Assembly (NCBI RefSeq): GCF_019104725.1
Contig: NZ_JAHRXF010000010.1
Location: 62,001-126,000 of the forward strand
DNA length: 64,000 bases
Direction: 5' to 3'
Source of the DNA: Streptomyces corallincola
Lineage (GTDB): Bacteria > Actinomycetota > Actinomycetes > Streptomycetales > Streptomycetaceae
Positions 25,955 through 33,135 of this stretch are shown here, piece after piece. The translations under genes and the position numbers were made by a program. The notes beneath the pieces are model-generated. The model did no database searches, was not told the origin of the DNA, and worked only from the letters and a program-made list of their open reading frames with translations. Position 1 is the first letter of the stretch; each line of letters begins with the position of its first letter.

Positions 25955-26374
25955 ATGACGACGCCGGACGCATTCAACTATGGAGCGCATGAACGTTCAG
26001 ACAACTACTGGGCACGCGTGATGACACCTGAATACCAGGCACAGAAGAGAGCACGACAGGAACAGGAGAAGCTGGAGGCAGAGAGAGCAGAGGAGCAGCA
26101 GAGAGCCGAATGGCAGAGACAGGCCGTCATGAATCACGCCGGACCGGCCATCATGGATATCGTCCAGCAGTACCTAGGCCAGAACAGACCAGCCGTAGCA
26201 AGTGCTGTAAAAGCTCAGTTTCTCAAGCGCCTTCCAGGATCTACAGAGGTTGAGTTCGAAAACGCACTAGCGGTTCTTCAGCAGACCGGACACATTCACA
26301 AGCTGACAAGTGACACTCAGGGATACATGGGGGAGCGCACCTATCACCTGTACACAAATCCGTTGGAGGGGTAG
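25955..26374 (+). CDS. Coiled-coil plus winged-helix-like protein of the element
   Basis: A 139-residue protein starting at ATG 25955, 17 bp after the previous gene. Residues 28-60 are strongly charged and helical (QKRARQEQEKLEAERAEEQ), likely a coiled coil. Residues 65-139 look like a winged helix: FLKRLPGSTEVEFENALAVLQQTGHIHKLTS then GERTYHLY. No known family recognised. Its stop overlaps the next start by one base. Confidence 0.55.
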   Translation: MTTPDAFNYGAHERSDNYWARVMTPEYQAQKRARQEQEKLEAERAEEQQRAEWQRQAVMNHAGPAIMDIVQQYLGQNRPAVASAVKAQFLKRLPGSTEVEFENALAVLQQTGHIHKLTSDTQGYMGERTYHLYTNPLEG

Positions 26375-26616
26375 TGGCCAAACCAGAGGAATTGAGCCTT
26401 CCCGCACTGGCAATCTACACAGAACTTGAATCCACTGGAGAACTCATCAGCGAAGCGAGGTTTTCAGAGGAGTTTCCCGAAGATGATTACTGGGTGATTC
26501 TTGATGCATTGAAGAATGCAGGTCTACTCTGCGAAACGACCGGGGAATTCCACCCCGAAACTCCAAGAGGGGTTCTATTTCATCAAAGAACCGCACGACC
26601 CATTCGTATTGATTGA
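26374..26616 (+). CDS. Small winged-helix-like protein of the element
   Basis: An 80-residue protein starting at GTG 26374, whose G is the last base of the preceding TAG stop. ALAIYTELESTGELISEARFSEEFPEDDYWVILDALKNAGLLCETTG fits a compact helical DNA-binding-like fold, with a short wing afterwards. A long perfect hairpin follows 9 bp after the stop, ending the unit. Confidence 0.55.
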   Translation: MAKPEELSLPALAIYTELESTGELISEARFSEEFPEDDYWVILDALKNAGLLCETTGEFHPETPRGVLFHQRTARPIRID

Positions 26617-26624
26617 GCAGAAAT

Positions 26625-26668
26625 AGAGAGACCCCCAGATCCAATCAGATGGAAATGGGGGTCTCTCT
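26625..26668 (+). terminator. Strong hairpin terminator
   Basis: Perfect 13-bp arms at 26625-26637 (AGAGAGACCCCCA) and 26656-26668 enclose an 18-nt loop. It closes the small-protein gene series. Confidence 0.75.
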
Positions 26669-26797
26669 GTGTCATTGGCCTCATGACTTCAAGAAGGGAA
26701 ACTGCGATGAACTAAGTGTAGACAGGGGGAGCCATCTCATGCATCGAATTTTTAACCCGGTAGCTAAAGCAATCTCGCTAAGACAAGGATATCAGAA

Positions 26798-27484
26798 ATG
26801 ACAGACAACAAGACAAGCGTTCCCGTTGACCTATTGGACGCACCGAGTGTTTCCTACAAGGGAGGTGCTTTCATCCGCACACCAAAGGCGTTGCTATACA
26901 GCTTTGACCTGACACCCCAAGCCAAAATCCTATGGATGATCCTGGAAGAGCACGCCGGACAGAACCGTAAGGCCAATGCTGGACAGAAGCGTCTAGCGGC
27001 TCTCATGAACATCAGCCTCACCCAGGTCAAGACGTACGTGAAGGAACTACGCACCCAGGGATGGCTTATCACCCAGGGAAGTAACGGAGACACCCTCTCC
27101 TACACGCTGGCCATTCCAGCAGGCTTCAGAGCCCTTGAGGAGGAGTACAAGCACGGGACGGCACGCGTTGAAGTCACCGTGAAAGACAAGCTCATGGACA
27201 AAGACAAAGCGTGGAGCGGTATTGAGGCCAAGGGAACCGACACGGCACCACGACTGGCCATCTCAGCTAACCGCATGAAACTAGAGATGGATAAGCGAGG
27301 AATGAAGGTAGCCGGAACCTCAGCTAGGGAGGTAGACGGAATCCCGACTAGGGGGGTAGTCGGAAAACCGGCTAGGGGTAGTCGAAATCCCGTCCAGGAG
27401 GTAGATGGAATCCCGGCTACAAACAATAAGAAAGAACTAGAAGAAGTAACAAGAAGAATGGAACGACCGCTGCACCTGGCGTAG
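26798..27484 (+). CDS. Helix-turn-helix protein with internal tandem repeats, possible replication initiator
   Basis: A 228-residue protein at ATG 26798. Residues 25-110 form a winged helix: RTPKALLYSFDLTPQAKILWMILEEHAG, RLAALMNISLTQVKTYVKELRTQGWLITQ. This resembles the helix-turn-helix proteins of actinophages and integrative plasmids, some of which start replication. The C-terminal part encodes 8-residue repeats (VDGIPTRG, VVGKPARG, SRNPVQE, VDGIPATN) from tandem 24-bp DNA repeats. The repeats could serve as iterons inside the gene. Replication role is an inference. Confidence 0.65.
   Translation: MTDNKTSVPVDLLDAPSVSYKGGAFIRTPKALLYSFDLTPQAKILWMILEEHAGQNRKANAGQKRLAALMNISLTQVKTYVKELRTQGWLITQGSNGDTLSYTLAIPAGFRALEEEYKHGTARVEVTVKDKLMDKDKAWSGIEAKGTDTAPRLAISANRMKLEMDKRGMKVAGTSAREVDGIPTRGVVGKPARGSRNPVQEVDGIPATNNKKELEEVTRRMERPLHLA
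27299..27420 (+). repeat. Five imperfect tandem 24-bp repeats inside the HTH gene
   Basis: Units near 27299, 27323, 27348, 27372 and 27395 follow the consensus cTAGGGAGGTAGaCGGAATC with small variations. They keep the reading frame because 24 is a multiple of three. Iteron-like DNA inside a putative initiator gene is one explanation. Confidence 0.7.
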
Positions 27485-27945
27485 CCAGGGACAGCGAATG
27501 GGTACAGAGATAGTAATCAAGTAGACCAGGGAAAGACCTGGATTCAAGATATTGGATTTGGGGCAAGCCCTGGTCTCTCCCTACGGTGCTCCGCACCTTC
27601 GGTAAGACCTATTGGATATGGAAAGGCTCTGGTTAAGCCCTGGTCTCCCCTGGATTCCCTGGCATTCCTTACTAGATAAGTTACATAGGCTCTAGAAACC
27701 GCCGCGCCTCATTGCGGCGAATGAGAATTCCCTGGAATTCATTAGGTCTCAGCTGGCTGTGATACATAAATTCCTCTATTTAATAGTCGAATAAGGCTAC
27801 TGTAATTGTTTTTCCAAGGAAATTCAGCCGAGACACCTACTTTCCGTAGATATCTCGACTGACAACAGTTACTTGTCTTGCTGGGGTTCCGCCTATCAGG
27901 CAAGAACTTCCGAGTTTCAAGGGGTGGGGAATTCTCCCCCTGGAG
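27485..27945. other. 461-bp noncoding AT-rich region with repeats, possible origin
   Basis: Two direct copies of TATTGGAT(T/A)TGG followed by AAGCCCTGGTCTC occur near 27549 and 27609. A perfect inverted repeat GAATTCC-CT-GGAATTC lies at 27725-27740. The stretch 27760-27830 is the AT-richest in the window. No ORF is credible. Placement after the HTH gene would suit a replication or transfer origin, but nothing proves it. Confidence 0.45.
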
Positions 27946-28203
27946 TTACTTGTCTTGCTCTGGGTAGTGCATGGTCATGAAACGCCCTGTCTTCACCACC
28001 ATCTTTCCTGTCTTGTAGAGGGTGAGGATGAGTGCCTTCCTTCCTACCTGGTTGATCGCTGGTTCAATCGAGAGCACTTCAGCGGTCTTGCCATTCCAGA
28101 GTTTCAGGCTATCGCCAACCTTCAACTTGTCTGCCCTCTTGCGTACCGGTGTGCTTATGGTCTGCCTCCCTAGTCGGTTGTCAACGTGCTTTGAGCATCC
28201 CAT
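27946..28203 (-). CDS. Small hypothetical basic protein of the element
   Basis: An 85-residue protein from ATG 28203. ADKLKVGDSLKLWNGKTAEVLSIEP then KALILTLYKTGKMVVKTGRFMTMHY looks like a small all-beta domain with the KVGD turn found in Hint- or SH3-like folds. There is no obvious ribosome site, so an internal start is possible. No family assigned. Confidence 0.5.
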   Translation of the reverse strand: MGCSKHVDNRLGRQTISTPVRKRADKLKVGDSLKLWNGKTAEVLSIEPAINQVGRKALILTLYKTGKMVVKTGRFMTMHYPEQDK

Positions 28204-28236
28204 GCAGCACTGACAAACGGTAGGGAGTCATTCCGC

Positions 28237-29388
28237 TTACTGTTCGATGGCCTTGAGCCCCTGGTATGCCTCGCGCAGATCTGCACTCTCCGGAAGCTGT
28301 CGAGCCTCTACAGCCTTCACTACTTCCAGCGCACGCCAATGGTTCGAGGGGACTACACGGCCGGACAGAATGGCTTTCTGTGCAGAGTCACACGCCTCAT
28401 CCAGCCGGTCATCCTTCAACAGGACTAGGGCAAGGTCGATATTCGCTGAAGCCACACGCCTAGGCCACTGGCTCACTTCGTCACCGGGACTCAGTCTCTC
28501 GATGACTTCCCTTGCGTACGGCTCTGCTGCCGCATCCCCTAGCCATGCAAGCGTTGTAGCCGTGTAGGAAAGGGCTTTGGCAGGGTCGTAGCGGTAATGG
28601 TGCTCTGGACTGTCAGGGGCTCCCCTGGAAGCCGAGAGAGCCTGTACCTGCTCAATGGCAGAGTAGGTCTCTTTGGCTTCCCCGAGCCGTGCGTGTGCTC
28701 TGCCCTCCTGTGCGGTCGCCTGAATGATGGCTGAGCCGTTGGCGGGAGCTATCTCCTGAGCCGCACGCGAGAGGTCAATGGCCTGGACGTAATCCCCATC
28801 GGTAAGCACGCGCCAAGCCTCAGTCTCCAAACACCATGCCTCAATCTCAGGATGCCCGGCTTCCCTGGCTAGCGTTGCTGCTGTCTCCAGTCGAGCCGTA
28901 GCCGCATCGTCTTGCATCAAGTCGATATGAGCCGTGGCACCCAACAGGGAAAGCCAGCCACCGACTACCAGCAAGCGCCGGTGTTCAGAGAGGGTCTTCT
29001 TACCGTCCAGGAGCTTGACGACGTACGCGGAGTGCTTGCGTACCTGCCTCAGGAGATCTTCCGGCTTGGCTTTCGGGTACGCCATAGCCAGCCGGTCAAA
29101 GGCCATTTCCAGGCGCTCAAGTGTCGCGTTCCCCACGTCACTTGCCTGGACACGTCGAGCAAGTTCCCAAGCGTCCGTCTCATCATCGTGGGAGCCGCTG
29201 TCTTCCACTGTGAGGGAGAGCCCTAGGTATTCGTTAACGGCTTGGGTCAACTCGGCTGAGGGAGCCTGTTTCCCATTGAGTACCCGGCTCAGATAGGCCA
29301 CGTCGTAATGGAGTTCCTTGGCCGCACCCCTCAGGCTCTTTCCCTGTGCCTTGAGTGCGCCCCGTACCTCAGACCCAAAGTCGTTCAT
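28237..29388 (-). CDS. XRE-type regulator with TPR-like C-terminal domain
   Basis: A 383-residue protein. Residues 5-55 are an Xre HTH (GALKAQGKSLRGAAKELHYDVAYLSRVLNGKQ). The remainder is all-helical and repeat-like (AATARLETAATLAREAGHPEIEAWCLETEAWRVL), typical of Streptomyces TPR-containing regulators. Its position next to a divergent operator and the integrase suggests it controls the element's maintenance or excision genes, as phage repressors do. Target inferred from context. Confidence 0.8.
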   Translation of the reverse strand: MNDFGSEVRGALKAQGKSLRGAAKELHYDVAYLSRVLNGKQAPSAELTQAVNEYLGLSLTVEDSGSHDDETDAWELARRVQASDVGNATLERLEMAFDRLAMAYPKAKPEDLLRQVRKHSAYVVKLLDGKKTLSEHRRLLVVGGWLSLLGATAHIDLMQDDAATARLETAATLAREAGHPEIEAWCLETEAWRVLTDGDYVQAIDLSRAAQEIAPANGSAIIQATAQEGRAHARLGEAKETYSAIEQVQALSASRGAPDSPEHHYRYDPAKALSYTATTLAWLGDAAAEPYAREVIERLSPGDEVSQWPRRVASANIDLALVLLKDDRLDEACDSAQKAILSGRVVPSNHWRALEVVKAVEARQLPESADLREAYQGLKAIEQ

Positions 29389-29400
29389 GGTGCGGCTCCC

Positions 29401-29439
29401 GTTGACTGTTGCCGCTCATCGTAGTCAACGCTGGTCAAC
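29401..29439. promoter_or_regulatory. Putative operator of the element's XRE regulator
   Basis: GTTGAC at 29401-29406 is complemented by GTCAAC at 29424-29429 and again at 29434-29439. These lie just upstream of the XRE gene start and in front of the divergent small genes. This is the expected place for an autoregulatory switch. Confidence 0.5.
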
Positions 29440-29507
29440 TCCCCTATGGCGTCCGCAGATCGGTTGAGTCGGCAGACGGACAGGGAAGCCGACTGCTAGG
29501 AGCCGAC

Positions 29508-29681
29508 ATGGCAGAGCCCACGGGTGGCATGACGCTACGGGTGATCAAGATCAGAGACGGCAAGGTGGTCCAGGATTCGGGTACGCGGCGAGTATCCCCC
29601 ACGGGGGCCTGGGACCGACAAGGGAGCAAGTACCCGCCGTGCTCCTGCCCTCACTGCCGACGGCAACGGGCGAACCGGTGA
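29508..29681 (+). CDS. Small protein with C-terminal Cys/His cluster
   Basis: A 57-residue protein at ATG 29508 with AGGAG 5 nt upstream; an in-frame upstream GTG or ATG frame exists from 29409 but lacks this site. LRVIKIRDGKVVQDSGTRRVSPTG forms a probable beta hairpin. The end, YPPCSCPHCRRQRANR, carries a CxCxxC cluster that may bind zinc. Its stop overlaps the next gene's GTG start as GTGA. Confidence 0.55.
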   Translation: MAEPTGGMTLRVIKIRDGKVVQDSGTRRVSPTGAWDRQGSKYPPCSCPHCRRQRANR

Positions 29682-29914
29682 GAGCCGCAGAGAACCTGTC
29701 CGCAGAGTGCACGCTGGCTCAGGAACCGGACTACGCAGACCTTCACGGCGAGTGCCGACAGACCAAAGACATCCCCCTGCCTTACTCCAGGGGCATCCTG
29801 CTCGTACGGCGCTGCGGCTGCTCCTGTCACCGCTACGGGGCTCTGAGGCCGCGTCCGGCACAGGGAGACCCTGAGGCTCCGATAGGGGCGCAGAGCGCCG
29901 TACAGAGCCGCTAG
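29678..29914 (+). CDS. Small Cys-rich protein, coupled to the preceding gene
   Basis: A 78-residue protein starting at GTG 29678 inside a GTGA overlap, so translation is probably coupled. Cysteines occur in SAECTLA, GECRQ and RRCGCSCHRYG. The last group (CxCxCH) suggests metal binding. A Pro/Gln-rich tail follows. No family recognised. Confidence 0.5.
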   Translation: MRAAENLSAECTLAQEPDYADLHGECRQTKDIPLPYSRGILLVRRCGCSCHRYGALRPRPAQGDPEAPIGAQSAVQSR

Positions 29915-30263
29915 GCGGCCACGGACGCCGGTACCGTCCGGCGTACCCCCTTCCCCCCACACCCCCTTAGGGAGAAAATACTTACCCCCTATAACAACCC
30001 TTATAGGCCTTACTTAGGGCCAAATAACGGGCGCGTACGCGTGATACAGAGCAACCAGGGATCTGTCAAGATTAGAGAGAACCCCTGGTCAAGCCCTGAA
30101 AGGCTACTGCCTACCCCCTTGGCAGTCCTGAGTACGAGAAAGACCAGACCCCCCTGGAATTTGAATTACTTTTTAATGCTAGGGGGGTCGAATTCATAAA
30201 CAATTCCATAAAAAGAATAAGGCTCCGCTATTCGGCAGGGCCTTTTCTTTATGCCTGTTTCTT
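29915..30263. other. 349-bp noncoding region between small genes and integrase
   Basis: It contains AT-rich sequence and CCCTGGTCAAGCCCTG, similar to motifs in the 27.5-kb region. The imperfect hairpin 30219-30250 near its right end is flanked by T-runs on both strands. No ORF with coding character was seen. Confidence 0.5.
30219..30250. terminator. Hairpin downstream of the integrase gene
   Basis: AAGGC-x-CCG pairs imperfectly with CGG...CCTT around a CTATT loop. On the minus strand, the sense of the integrase, it is followed by TTATTCTTTTT. It can also stop plus-strand transcription into CCTTTTCTTT. Confidence 0.5.
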
Positions 30264-31913
30264 TTACGCTACTTCCAGTTCCTTTAGGATTGCCGGTACA
30301 TCATCCGTACCGAATTCCCTCAATTCAGGGCTAATCCAGTGCGCCGGTACGTTATGACCGGTCAAGAGTCTATCCATTCCTTCTTCCTTGTTGAGCTTCA
30401 GCTCTTGCGACATGGCCTGAATGTCTCCAAGGTCCATGACGATACCCAATCCCGCATTCGGAATCGCATCATTCCACGCCCAGACCTTTACCCGATAAGC
30501 GCGGAGGAATTCCCTACGGTCTTCCTGGTCTTTGGCTCCCCAGACTTCCCCGTACTTCTTACCCGTCGCCCACAGGGCAGGAGTCATACGCTCTGCCTCT
30601 TGCTTTTCCAGGAGAGCCACCTTTGCCGACAGGCCCTTGTGAATGCGACGGTAGGAGACTTCCTGCCCCTCTCCGTCGTAATCCCCTGCAATGTATTCGG
30701 CTTCCAGCTTTTCCAGCCGTGTCCTAGCCGACTGGAGTTCCCTTGCCTGGCTCGGTCCCGTACCGGCACGCTCGTACATGTCCCACTGCCCAATGGTGCC
30801 CTGGATTGCCTGATCAACCCACGTGTCCAGCACGTCAGCACGGACGTAAGGGCCGCTCTCGCATGAGCCACCCTTGAACTTGTTGGAGCAGCGGTAATAC
30901 CTGTGTCCGGGAATCCTCGTACCGTCTTTCCTCTTGTGTCCTGAGTTCAGGAGAGAGGAGAAGGGAGCGTCACAATGACCGCAGCGAGCAATACCGGCAA
31001 GCAGGCTCTTAGCCCCTGTACGGCTTTCCGTTCCCTCAGCCTTGGGAGCGGGTTTGATCTGGTCCACCAGATATTCCCACTGCTGCATTGACGCTAGAGG
31101 CTTTACAGGGAGAATTACCGGCTCTCCCTGGTCATCCAAGACAGCCTCACCCTTGTACGTGTAGATACCGGGAACCCAAGAGGAGCGGATGAATTTATTG
31201 ATGATGGTGGACTGCCATTGAGTCCCCTTGGTTTCCTGTCCCTTGAGTTTCCGGAGATGATCCCCCCACGTGAGTACGCCACGGCCATTGAAGTCACGTG
31301 CAATCCGGTGTGTGGACTGTCCCTCACCAATACGCCGGAAGATCTCTTGAACGATGGGGCGGAAGTCCTGATCAATCTCCAGAACCTTCCTCTTGCCGCC
31401 CTCTACGGCCTTGATGGTGTAGCCGGTAGGCGGAGCGCCCGTGAGCCATGAACGGTTCTCCAGACGGCTCTGTACGCCGTTCAGGATGCGTGCCTGGATG
31501 GTGTCCCACTCAGCCTCAGCAAAGACGGCAGTCATGCGAGCCATCATCTTGCCTTGGGGAGTAGAGAGGTCGAACCCCTCTTCCACACAGACAATGAACT
31601 TCCCGTTCTGCTGCGCCCACTCCAAAAGTTCGTTGAAGTGCATTGAGCGACGGGTGAGCCTGTCCATCTTGGCTGCAATCAAGACATCAAAGTCGTCAGC
31701 CTTGGACGTCAGCCACTTCCCCAGCTTGGGCCGCTTGAAGGGGGACATGGAGCCTGAGACGTCGGTGTCCTCTGCTTCCCCCACCAGGACGCCGGACAGG
31801 AGTGGAGAGCTGACGTGGTGTCGGATCACGCCACGCTGCCACTCGATGGACGTCGAGCCGTCCGAGTCGGCAGAGAGGCGGAGACAGGAGAGGTAGCGCA
31901 GACCAGGTGTCAT
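30264..31913 (-). CDS. int: Large serine recombinase (integrase)
   Basis: A 549-residue large serine integrase. The catalytic domain starts with the nucleophile Ser14 in CLRLSADSDGS. KMDRLTRRSMHFNELLEWA and AVFAEAEWDTIQARI follow. A recombinase domain (GAPPTGY, then FRRIGEGQSTHRIARDFNGRGV) is next, then a zinc ribbon (CGHCDAPF, RYYRCSNKFKGGSC) and a coiled coil. Its start lies 39 bp from the right copy of the attachment repeat, the normal position for int next to attP. The only expected partner for excision, a recombination directionality factor, is not identifiable but could be any of the small proteins. Confidence 0.95.
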   Translation of the reverse strand: MTPGLRYLSCLRLSADSDGSTSIEWQRGVIRHHVSSPLLSGVLVGEAEDTDVSGSMSPFKRPKLGKWLTSKADDFDVLIAAKMDRLTRRSMHFNELLEWAQQNGKFIVCVEEGFDLSTPQGKMMARMTAVFAEAEWDTIQARILNGVQSRLENRSWLTGAPPTGYTIKAVEGGKRKVLEIDQDFRPIVQEIFRRIGEGQSTHRIARDFNGRGVLTWGDHLRKLKGQETKGTQWQSTIINKFIRSSWVPGIYTYKGEAVLDDQGEPVILPVKPLASMQQWEYLVDQIKPAPKAEGTESRTGAKSLLAGIARCGHCDAPFSSLLNSGHKRKDGTRIPGHRYYRCSNKFKGGSCESGPYVRADVLDTWVDQAIQGTIGQWDMYERAGTGPSQARELQSARTRLEKLEAEYIAGDYDGEGQEVSYRRIHKGLSAKVALLEKQEAERMTPALWATGKKYGEVWGAKDQEDRREFLRAYRVKVWAWNDAIPNAGLGIVMDLGDIQAMSQELKLNKEEGMDRLLTGHNVPAHWISPELREFGTDDVPAILKELEVA

Positions 31914-31952
31914 GGCGCGAGCGTAGCGTGCTCTGTGTGCCTAGGTAACCGG

Positions 31953-31972
31953 CTTGACCTTGCCGGTGGGCA
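31953..31972. repeat. attR: Attachment site (right) of the integrated element
   Basis: An exact copy of the 20 bp at 23893-23912. Immediately right of it, read on the minus strand, stands GTG preceded by GAGGACGAGGACAGAC. This is a plausible native start codon and ribosome site for the cold-shock gene before integration. Confidence 0.85.
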
Positions 31973-32106
31973 CGTCTGTCCTCGTCCTCGTACTCGATGG
32001 GAAAACGCTTCTGGAAAAGGGCTTTTCACAGCGCGGGAGCGGGTCCGCATCGACCCGCCCGCGTCCAGGCTAATGGTCCTGGGGCGGGTGACAAGACGCT
32101 TCCCGG

Positions 32107-32139
32107 TTGTTCTCCCGCGCTGGGAACTACCCTGGTCCG
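32107..32139 (+). promoter_or_regulatory. Leaderless-type promoter
   Basis: TTGTTC (32107-32112) and TACCCT (32128-32133) are spaced 15 bp, and GTG 32140 lies 7 bp after the -10. No Shine-Dalgarno is present, so the transcript probably begins at the start codon. Confidence 0.45.
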
Positions 32140-32406
32140 GTGCGTGACAAAACCCAACCGAATTCCGCCGCGCCCGGTGACGGCCTGATCCGTACCGGCG
32201 CGATCGTCTTCTTCCTCGGCGCTCTGGCCACCCTCGTCACGGTGGCCCCGCTGTTCCTGGGCGCGAAGCCGTTCCCGACGTTCATGTACGGGCTGTGCAT
32301 GCTGATGGGCGTCGGCTTCCTGATCGCCGCCGCCGGGGTGCTGCGCTCCGTCGCGGCCGGGCGCCGTCAGGCGCGGGAGGCGGCCGTACCGGGCTCGTCG
32401 CGGTAG
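32140..32406 (+). CDS. Small membrane protein with two transmembrane helices
   Basis: An 88-residue protein starting at GTG 32140. LIRTGAIVFFLGALATLVTVAPLFLG and TFMYGLCMLMGVGFLIAAAGVLRSV are two hydrophobic helices joined by a short basic/Pro loop. Both ends are predicted cytoplasmic. Widespread Streptomyces small membrane protein; function unknown. Its end overlaps the convergent HAD gene by 40 bp. Confidence 0.75.
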   Translation: MRDKTQPNSAAPGDGLIRTGAIVFFLGALATLVTVAPLFLGAKPFPTFMYGLCMLMGVGFLIAAAGVLRSVAAGRRQAREAAVPGSSR

Positions 32407-33038
32407 GGACGACCCGCCGGGTACGGCCCGTTCTCCGCGAGGTGGGCGGTGAGCCAGGCCGGAAAGGCGTGCAGGCCCTCCAGGACGACATCGGCACCGG
32501 CCGCGCGGAGTTCCGCAGCGTCGCAGGGTCCGGTGGCCACGGCCACGGAGAGGGCACCGGCCGCGCGGGCCCCCCGTACGTCCCCCACGTGGTCGCCGAC
32601 GTAGATCGACGCGCCGTGCTCGCGCAGCGCGTCCGCCTTCCGCTCCGCCCACAGGTCCCCCACCAGGATGTCCGGTTCGATGCCCAGGTGGGTGAGGTGG
32701 CGGCGGGCGTTCGGGGCGTACTTCGCGGTGACGACGAGGGTGCGGGCGCCCGTGGCCCGTACGGCGGCCAGCGCGGCGGCGGCGTCCGGCATGGCCGGGG
32801 TCGCGGCGATGGCGGTCTCCGGATACAGCGCGCGGTACAGGTCGGCCGCCGCCGGTATCTCCTCGGGCGGGAACCAGTGCGTCAGCTCGTCCACCAGCGG
32901 CGGACCCAGCCGGGTCACCGCCAGGTCGGCGTCGATGTACGTCCCCGTCCGCTCGGCCAGCGCCACGTAGCAGGCGTGGATACCGGGGCGGGAGTCGATC
33001 AGGGTCATGTCGAGGTCGAAGCCGATGGTGGATGCCAT
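32367..33038 (-). CDS. HAD superfamily hydrolase (phosphatase)
   Basis: A 223-residue protein starting at ATG 33038, where the sequence reads MASTIGFDLDMTLIDSRPG with HAD motif I (DxDxT). Motif II is LVVTAKYA, the motif III Lys sits in ERKADALREHG, and motif IV is YVGDHVGDVRGARAAG. A helical cap lies between motifs I and II. It probably dephosphorylates a small metabolite; phosphoglycolate-phosphatase-like enzymes are the nearest type. Substrate unknown. Confidence 0.88.
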   Translation of the reverse strand: MASTIGFDLDMTLIDSRPGIHACYVALAERTGTYIDADLAVTRLGPPLVDELTHWFPPEEIPAAADLYRALYPETAIAATPAMPDAAAALAAVRATGARTLVVTAKYAPNARRHLTHLGIEPDILVGDLWAERKADALREHGASIYVGDHVGDVRGARAAGALSVAVATGPCDAAELRAAGADVVLEGLHAFPAWLTAHLAENGPYPAGRPYRDEPGTAASRA

Positions 33039-33135
33039 GCGGGCATTCTCGCCGCCCCGGGGGCACGGTCCGTCAAGACCCCCACACCGGCTCCGCTCAC
33101 CGGCTCCCCTCACCGGCTCCGCCGATCGGCTCCTC

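Larger units (their letters stand above)
23893..31972. mobile_element. Integrated element (~8.1 kb) with serine integrase
   Basis: Limits are set by the 20-bp direct repeats. Inside, GC content is visibly lower, especially 25.1-28.2 kb, and codon usage differs. Cargo comprises a resolvase, several small winged-helix-like proteins, an HTH protein with internal repeats, an XRE regulator with a divergent operator, two small Cys proteins and the integrase. No capsid, terminase, portal, TraB/FtsK-type transfer ATPase or relaxase is visible. It may be a small integrative plasmid, a phage satellite or a decayed prophage. Confidence 0.85.

Noticed and set aside
26798..29388. Capsid or terminase genes of a prophage inside the integrated element
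   Set aside because: All products are small, DNA-binding-like or regulatory; no structural, portal, terminase or lysis motifs were found.
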